Source of the DNA: JADLCB01 sp964398315
Lineage (GTDB): Bacteria > Planctomycetota > Phycisphaerae > Tepidisphaerales > Tepidisphaeraceae
DNA: 64,000 nt
Assembly: GCA_964398315.1 (NCBI GenBank)
Contig: CAYNMV010000019.1
Location: forward strand, 3,090 to 67,089
Direction of reading: 5' to 3'
This document shows positions 59,663 to 64,000 of this stretch, piece after piece. Position numbers and translations under genes: made by a program. The notes below the pieces were generated by a model. It was given only the letters and a program-made list of their open reading frames with translations, had not been told where the DNA came from and did not search any database. How positions within the stretch are numbered: position 1 is the stretch's first letter; each line of letters begins with the position of its first letter.

Positions 59663-59746
59663 CGGCAACCGCGCCCTAAGCAGCGGGCACCGCGCCGACA
59701 GCAACGGGCACCGTGCCCTAAGCAGCGGGAACCGTGCCCGCGGGAT
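59663..59746. repeat. Four imperfect 21-nt tandem repeats
   Basis: Units start at 59663, 59684, 59705 and 59726. Most contain a small palindrome of the GGGCACCGTGCCC kind. The array lies between the Flp pilin gene and the peptidase gene. It is followed by the hairpin CGCGGGAT/ATCCCGCG at 59739-59757, which may act as a terminator or processing site separating high pilin expression from the rest. Confidence 0.7.
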
Positions 59747-59761
59747 GCCATCCCGCGCAAC

Positions 59762-59971
59762 GGCCATGCGCACTGTGACGCCGATTACAGGCCGCTGTCC
59801 ACGCTGTTCCAGCGGGNNNNNNNNNNNNNNNNNNNNNNNNNNNNNNNNNNNNNNNNNNNNNNNNNNNNNNNNNNNNNNNNNNNNNNNNNNNNNNNNNNNN
59901 NNNNNNNNNNNNNNNNGGCCATGCGCACTGTGACGCCGATTACAGGCCGCTGTCCACGCTGTTCCAGCGGG
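59762..59971. other. Scaffold gap of 100 N flanked by an exact 55-nt duplication
   Basis: The sequence at 59762-59816 is identical to 59917-59971, with N at 59817-59916. It is the same artefact as at 21717-21926. The duplicated segment includes the last codons and stop of the Flp pilin gene, so only one true copy is expected. Confidence 0.95.
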
Positions 59972-60101
59972 CCACGACCTTGGTGCCGACGGTGCCGATC
60001 ACGGCGATGGCGACGACGACGATCAGGCCGAGGATGAGGGCGTATTCGATGACTTCGCCACCGCGCTCATCACGAACGAGGCGTTTGAGTGTGTTTTTCA
60101 T
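59940..60101 (-). CDS. Flp/Fap-type pilin
   Basis: The 53-residue protein starts MKNTLKRLVRDERGGEVIEYALILGLIVVVAIAVIG at 60101. The Flp signature is a short basic leader, a Gly at the cleavage site, Glu-Tyr at mature positions 5-6, and one membrane helix. It ends KVVARWNSVDSGL. It is a paralogue of the next upstream pilin and lies upstream of the CpaA/TadV peptidase gene. It would form the shaft of a Tad pilus. Confidence 0.93.
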   Translation of the reverse strand: MKNTLKRLVRDERGGEVIEYALILGLIVVVAIAVIGTVGTKVVARWNSVDSGL

Positions 60102-60234
60102 GGGTGGTGTGCCGGTTGAAAGAGGCGGCCGGCGGCGCCGGGGGTCGGCGTCGGGCGGCACGGGGCCAAAATGCCGGCAGGCCGCGGCACGGCGCGAACG
60201 GCGCCGCACCGCGACCTGCCCGGAACGGCCTGCA

Positions 60235-60405
60235 TTACAGGCCCGAGTTCAAGCTGTTCCAGCGGGCCAGGACCTTGCCGCCGACCGCGCCGATGACGGC
60301 GATGGCCGCGACCACAATCAGACCCGCGATCAGGGCGTACTCGAGAACCTCGCCGCCCTGTTCATCCTTGACCAGCTTGCCCAACAGATTCTTCATCGCC
60401 TTCAT
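60235..60405 (-). CDS. Flp/Fap-type pilin
   Basis: The 56-residue protein starts MKAMKNLLGKLVKDEQGGEVLEYALIAGLIVVAAIAVIG at 60405, with GGAG about 9 nt upstream. It shares the GGEV-EYAL cleavage region and the ending ARWNSLNSGL with the neighbouring pilin, 133 nt away. The pair arose by tandem duplication. It is first in the minus-strand pilus set, so the promoter should lie in 60406-60700. Confidence 0.93.
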   Translation of the reverse strand: MKAMKNLLGKLVKDEQGGEVLEYALIAGLIVVAAIAVIGAVGGKVLARWNSLNSGL

Positions 60406-60847
60406 AATCAGTCTCCCGTAAAGGCGTCCGGAGAGGGCCGCCTTGTGCCCTTCCCACTGAAGACACTCGTGTCGGCATAGGTACCGAGTTCCACGAGGCA
60501 AACGCACCACACGTCACGCCGTGGGGCACCTACCCCACACCGTGCCGGACCAGGCTGCGGTCGCTGTTGACCGCTGCCGCCGGTTGCACACTTCTAATCG
60601 ACCCTTCACCGGTGCGGCTTAATCACGGGATTCCGTTTTTTCCGCCTGTAGCTGTTTATCGGTCTTGTGGGCGCCCGGCCGTCAGAAATAGGGCCAGGCA
60701 CCCCCTGAAGGCATGAGACAGATGATGTGCGGGCATGGCCGGGTGGCCCGGATGCGGGAAATTGCGGGGCGCGCACGCCGGCTGCGTGGCGGGGTGCATT
60801 GCAGCGTCTTGCGGCCGCGGGGCGGCCTCCTCACAGGGGCAGTATGC
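60406..60847. other. Intergenic stretch upstream of the Flp pilin genes
   Basis: No gene is supported in these 442 nt. GTGGGG (60521-60526) and CCCCAC (60533-60538) form a small hairpin. The AT-richer part at 60595-60665 is the most likely promoter area for the pilin genes. No confident sigma-factor boxes are seen. Confidence 0.5.
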
Positions 60848-61600
60848 TCACAGGCGCCACAGCACACACGCCGTCACCGCCTGGAGCAGACCGATGATGG
60901 CCACGCTCATGACATTTTCCTGCAAATCCAGGTCGAAGAAGAACTGGAAACAGATCCAGTAGAGGATGACCACCACATGCCAGGCGATCACCTTGCCGCG
61001 CAGGGCCGTGGGCTCGGGGTCCAGCCCCGCCACCACCACCCCCACCCCGGCGGCCAGCATGGCGATGCCCGCGAACTTGTATGCCACCTTGCCCAGCGAG
61101 CCGAACTCGATGCCCAGCAGCAGCGCGGACACCCCCCCGCCGGCGAGCATGGTCACGATCATGATCGCCATGAACATCACGCCCAGCAGAATGGTGCGGG
61201 CGGTGGTGGCCTGCGAAGGTGGGTCGAGCGTGCTTTGCAGCAGCAGCAGCCCCGCCCCTGCCGCCATCAGCACGCCGGGCAGGACCAGGTTTTTCAGTGT
61301 TGAGCCTTCATCCACCCCCTCCTCTGACTGCGCTGCCCGCACGCCGCGGGTGGGATAGGGTGTCAGCGGCACACCACCCGCCCCGACCGCCGGGGCGGGG
61401 CGCGCTACCGTCGGGGCAGGCGGGACCGGCTGGCCGGCATCGTCCAGCGCCATCTCATAGGGATCGACATGCGGCTGTTCCGGCTGATCCTCGAGGGCAT
61501 CGAACACACATCCACACTTACAGCTCACGCGCTTGTTAAGATAACTGTCCTTCCAGGCAAACTTCGTTCGACAGCGCGGGCAGGTGAACGTGCGATTCAT
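60848..61600 (-). CDS. Zinc-ribbon membrane protein of unknown function, about 250 aa
   Basis: The start at 61600 (MNRTFTCPRCRTKFAWKDSYLNKRVSCKCGCVFDALED) has GGAG about 8 nt upstream and opens a four-Cys zinc ribbon. A Pro-rich linker follows, then about five hydrophobic spans (NLVLPGVLMAAGAGLLLL, ILLGVMFMAIMIVTMLAGGGVSALLLG, VAYKFAGIAMLAAGVGVVVAG, IAWHVVVILYWICFQFFFDL, MSVAIIGLLQAVTACVLW). Similar zinc-ribbon/transmembrane proteins are common in Planctomycetes without a known role. Frame upstream to 61702 lacks family features. Confidence 0.75.
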   Translation of the reverse strand: MNRTFTCPRCRTKFAWKDSYLNKRVSCKCGCVFDALEDQPEQPHVDPYEMALDDAGQPVPPAPTVARPAPAVGAGGVPLTPYPTRGVRAAQSEEGVDEGSTLKNLVLPGVLMAAGAGLLLLQSTLDPPSQATTARTILLGVMFMAIMIVTMLAGGGVSALLLGIEFGSLGKVAYKFAGIAMLAAGVGVVVAGLDPEPTALRGKVIAWHVVVILYWICFQFFFDLDLQENVMSVAIIGLLQAVTACVLWRL

Positions 61601-61714
61601 ATGTGACTCCGGCGGTGAAGTGACAGGGCGGGCAGAAAGCCTGAATGATGAAGGTTGAACGGTGATGACTGAATCGGGCTGCTCGGCCCGCTCAGGCTTC
61701 ATCCCTTGTCTTGC

Positions 61715-62179
61715 CTACCGTGGCGGCAGGGTGACGGCAAGGCGTTCGAGATACTGGATAATGCCGCGAAGCTGGGCCGGAAGCTGCGCGTTGGCCGAAC
61801 TGGCACGGACGACATGGGTGCCCCAGGTAAGCTGGTATTGCAGGTCATCCTGCAGGCCGTCGGGCGGCGGATAGGCAGGATCGAGTCGCTCAAAGCCGGT
61901 AAAGAGCGTCACCAGTTGCTGGATCTGCTCATCACTGAGCCGACCCCGGCGCGCGCCAAAGGTACGGCCGCTGGTGGCGGCCTCGCCGGCGGCGTTAATC
62001 ATCAGCCGATCATCCAGACCGGCGACCCCTCCAATCCGCCGCAGGGAGATATTCTGCAGCGGCGGCGGCAGTTCCGCGGGCGGGTCGGCCAGCGCATCAT
62101 CCGGCGATTCCTCGCGCGGCTGCGCACAACCGGCGAGCAGCAGCAGCATCAGCAGCACCAGTGGTATTCGCAGCTTCAT
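61715..62179 (-). CDS. Putative lipoprotein, 154 aa
   Basis: The start at 62179 gives MKLRIPLVLLMLLLLAGC-AQPREES, a lipoprotein signal with lipobox LAGC. The body has LQNISLRRIGGVAGLDDRLMINAAGEAATSGRTFGARRGRLSDEQIQQLVTLFTGF, suggesting a small beta/alpha domain of unknown family. The frame upstream to 62812 is Gln/Asp-rich and lies over the opposite gene, so it is excluded. It is divergent from the four-span membrane protein with only 57 nt between starts. Confidence 0.75.
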   Translation of the reverse strand: MKLRIPLVLLMLLLLAGCAQPREESPDDALADPPAELPPPLQNISLRRIGGVAGLDDRLMINAAGEAATSGRTFGARRGRLSDEQIQQLVTLFTGFERLDPAYPPPDGLQDDLQYQLTWGTHVVRASSANAQLPAQLRGIIQYLERLAVTLPPR

Positions 62180-62236
62180 GCGGTTAACGTTACCGCAGAT
62201 TCGCCCGCCGGCAATTGAAATAACGGGGTTCCGTCC

Positions 62237-62827
62237 ATGCCCACCCTCCTGCGCCGATTCCTGCTCTGGGCCCTCATCTGCTCCATCAGCGCCGCCCCCA
62301 GCTTCGTGCTGGCGATGGGCGAATACGATACGGCCGCGATGGTGACCGGCATCCTGCTGTTCGCGCTCGGGTACACCGCCCTGACCGGCACCGGCTGGTT
62401 CAACCGCTTCCATGCCCGCCCGTTCATCCGCCGGACGCTCTACATCGGCTACGGCGCCCGCCTGGCGCTGTCGGGCCTGATGGCCATCGCCGCGGTGGGC
62501 GTGCTGGCGAAGGCGCGTTTTCTCGTGTTTCCAGTCTTTCTGGATCTCTTTTGCGGCGCCATCAGCTTTAGCCTGTCCAATGCGATCCTTGGCCCGGCCG
62601 TGGAAATGAACCGCGGGATCGGAGGCGGGTTTGTCCGCACGCTGTTGACCACCTTCATCCAGGGCACGCTGTTGAACGCGGTCATTTTCATCTTCATGCT
62701 GTTCGTCTACGGCATCCAGCGCGCGTTCTGCCGCCCGCCGGCCGAGCTGCAACGGGGATTTGAGATCCTGCCAGTGGCCGCGCAGGCGCCCGTGGTTGCG
62801 CCCGCCGGGCATGACCCGGAAAAATAG
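62237..62827 (+). CDS. Membrane protein of unknown function, 196 aa, about four spans
   Basis: Spans are seen at about residues 6-26, 34-55, 75-98 and 140-162 (LLTTFIQGTLLNAVIFIFMLFVYGIQRAFC). FNRFHARPFIRRTLYIGYGARL forms a basic cytosolic loop. The last 30 residues are Pro/Ala-rich. No family is recognised and no clear ribosome site is visible. It is divergent from the lipoprotein gene. Confidence 0.6.
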   Translation: MPTLLRRFLLWALICSISAAPSFVLAMGEYDTAAMVTGILLFALGYTALTGTGWFNRFHARPFIRRTLYIGYGARLALSGLMAIAAVGVLAKARFLVFPVFLDLFCGAISFSLSNAILGPAVEMNRGIGGGFVRTLLTTFIQGTLLNAVIFIFMLFVYGIQRAFCRPPAELQRGFEILPVAAQAPVVAPAGHDPEK

Positions 62828-63131
62828 CCGCGCCCCCCTGCCCCTCCCGGCCTGTTTCCCTGCTGGTTCGGTCAGCCGGTTTTCAGCGGCGGGCCGTGCG
62901 CCGGCCCGTCCGAATTACCCCGGATGATGATGTCGTGCTGGCTGGCCGCCGCGACAACTCGACCGGGCCGGGGCGCCCGCTTCATCCGCGTCCCGCCGGC
63001 CACCCGTTTTTCATGAGCTGCCCCCCACTTGTCCACCGCCTGGCGCCAGCGATGGTGGATAACCTGAGCCGACACGAACGCGGATTGGGGCCGGCGAAAA
63101 ACCGCCGCTATCTTTAACCCTCGTACGGTCA

Positions 63132-63157
63132 ATCCGTTAGCAGCGTGTTTAACGGAT
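63132..63157. promoter_or_regulatory. Inverted repeat, candidate operator
   Basis: ATCCGTTA (63132-63139) and TAACGGAT (63150-63157) are perfect 8-bp arms separated by 10 nt, just upstream of an AT-rich TATGCTATATTT stretch and about 30 nt before the predicted -35 box at 63186. Confidence 0.5.
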
Positions 63158-63185
63158 ACTATGCTATATTTGGTTAAAGTCTTCG

Positions 63186-63213
63186 TTGACGACCACCAGA
63201 TGTAGTGTATAGT
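63186..63213 (+). promoter_or_regulatory. Sigma-70-type promoter
   Basis: TTGACG (63186-63191) and TATAGT (63208-63213) are spaced by 16 nt, close to consensus. Transcription would start near 63220, 280 nt before dcd. Confidence 0.6.
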
Positions 63214-63500
63214 CCCCTTTGCGTTGGCCGGGTCGCCTGGGCACGGAATCGCCCGCATCGGCACGTTTCGAGGCCCGGAAGACGGCATCGGAATTGCAAG
63301 TCGGTACTACGGGTGGTGGCGGCGGAGCCGCACTAATACACAACCTGTTGTGGTCGTTGCGGCGGCCGCTTGTCGGTTGGGATGGCTGGCCATCCCTTTG
63401 TGGCCGTTGAACCCGAACAGAAACCGGCCATTTTGATGCGGCCCGCGGGGCTTTCCCCCCCGTCGCCAGCGTACAATCCAGATGTTGCGAAAGGACGTTC

Positions 63501-64000
63501 ATGGCCATCCTCTGTGACACCCAGATCCGCGAACTGATCGGCATCGAACCGTTCGAGGAAAACATCAAGCGCCCCGGCAAGATCAGCTACGGCGTCAGCA
63601 GCTACGGCTACGACCTGCGCGTCGGCTCGGTCTTCAAGATCTTCACCAATGTCAACAGCGAGATCGTCGATCCCAAGAAGTTCAGCGAACGCTCGTTTGT
63701 CACCATCGACTGCGATGAAACCCGCGCTGACCACGTGCTGATCCCGCCCAACAGCTTCGCCCTGTGCGAAACGGTGGAGTACGTGAAGATGCCGCGCGAC
63801 TACCTGGCCATCTGCGTCGGCAAGAGCACCTATGCGCGCTGCGGCATCATCGTCAACGTGACGCCGATCGAGCCTGAATGGCAGGGAAAGATCACGCTGG
63901 AAATCAGCAACACCACCCCCCTGCCGGCCAAGATCTACGCCAACGAGGGGATCGCCCAACTGATCTTCCTCAAGGGCGAGCGGATCTGCGCCACCAGCTA
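63501..64000 (+). CDS. dcd: dCTP deaminase, cut by the window edge
   Basis: The ATG at 63501 has AAAGGAC about 8 nt upstream and gives MAILCDTQIRELIG. Visible family blocks are GKISYGVSSYGYDLRVG, LIPPNSFALCETVEYVKMP, CVGKSTYARCGIIVNVTPIEPEWQGKITLEISNTTPLPAKIYANEGIAQLIF, which include the catalytic Glu and the nucleotide-binding Ser/Arg region. The enzyme deaminates dCTP to dUTP in thymidylate supply. About 166 residues are visible; the usual length is about 185-195, so only the C-terminus is missing. Confidence 0.95.
   Translation, partial: MAILCDTQIRELIGIEPFEENIKRPGKISYGVSSYGYDLRVGSVFKIFTNVNSEIVDPKKFSERSFVTIDCDETRADHVLIPPNSFALCETVEYVKMPRDYLAICVGKSTYARCGIIVNVTPIEPEWQGKITLEISNTTPLPAKIYANEGIAQLIFLKGERICATS

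Larger units (their letters stand above)
62828..63500. other. Long intergenic stretch upstream of dcd with promoter-like elements
   Basis: No gene is supported in 673 nt. DnaA-box-like sequences occur at 63029-63037 (TTGTCCACC) and 63054-63062 (TTATCCACC on the minus strand). An inverted repeat lies at 63132-63157 and a good sigma-70-type promoter at 63186-63213. The leader of dcd would then be about 280 nt, room for a regulatory RNA or small RNA. Confidence 0.5.

Noticed and set aside
63255..63320. SRP RNA
   Set aside because: AGGCCCGGAAGACGGCA recalls the SRP RNA apical loop, but the GGAAGGNAGCA core is not matched and flanking helices are not seen.

Overview
The window is a GC-rich bacterial draft-genome scaffold. 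It most resembles a Planctomycetes/Phycisphaerae-type bacterium. This is inferred from several prepilin-like proteins with an FTLVELLVV N-terminus and a C-terminal DGHV motif, a Gram-negative-type gene set (lpxK for lipid A, futalosine-route mqnA, Flp/Tad pilus genes), an EF-P with an unusual tip residue, and wide gene spacing in many places. Three runs of N are present. The two 100-N runs are each flanked by an exact 55-nt duplication, an assembly signature rather than biology.

Region 1 (about 1-19.4 kb, all minus strand) looks like one long carbohydrate-use locus. In transcription order it holds a GntR/FCD regulator, a prepilin-like protein overlapping it by ATGA, two large secreted clan GH-A-like glycosidases, a TIM-barrel protein of unknown function, a GH78-type alpha-L-rhamnosidase, an N-acetylneuraminate-lyase/DHDPS-family aldolase, an L-fucose/L-arabinose-isomerase-family protein, a GH106-like glycosidase, a sugar-phosphate isomerase/epimerase-type protein and an SGNH hydrolase broken by one in-frame stop. 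Together they suggest extracellular trimming of a deoxysugar-rich glycan followed by isomerisation and aldol cleavage. No transporter is present in the window.

Region 2 (20-30 kb) holds a small proline-rich protein, efp, a small putative DNA-binding protein, a first cluster of 17-nt interspersed repeats, an amidohydrolase, and two complex I genes (nuoH with a large loop insertion, nuoG) on either side of a secreted four-domain protein. Region 3 (29-38 kb) holds a His-rich prepilin-like protein, a small Cys/His protein, a large membrane protein, a CPBP-family protease, two metal-ABC permeases each fused to a DtxR-type domain, and a basic protein with four HNH-type repeats.

Region 4 (38-46 kb) carries a minimal dcw start: mraZ, a gap of about 1 kb with a strongly structured non-coding segment, rsmH, a LysM protein and an FtsL-like protein, then mqnA in the opposite orientation. 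Region 5 (46-53 kb) has lpxK, gluQ, an AI-2E-family permease, an RRM RNA-binding protein, and a SprT-like protein. Region 6 (53-64 kb) starts with a second, larger cluster of the same 17-nt repeats just past the 3' end of ffh. It continues with a two-component pair, another prepilin-like gene, a Flp/Tad pilus set (two Flp pilins, CpaA/TadV peptidase, TadE), a zinc-ribbon membrane protein, a lipoprotein, and dcd cut by the window edge.

The least explained items are the 17-nt repeat family found only between convergent gene ends, the structured segment between mraZ and rsmH, and the pair of metal permeases carrying DtxR-like domains.
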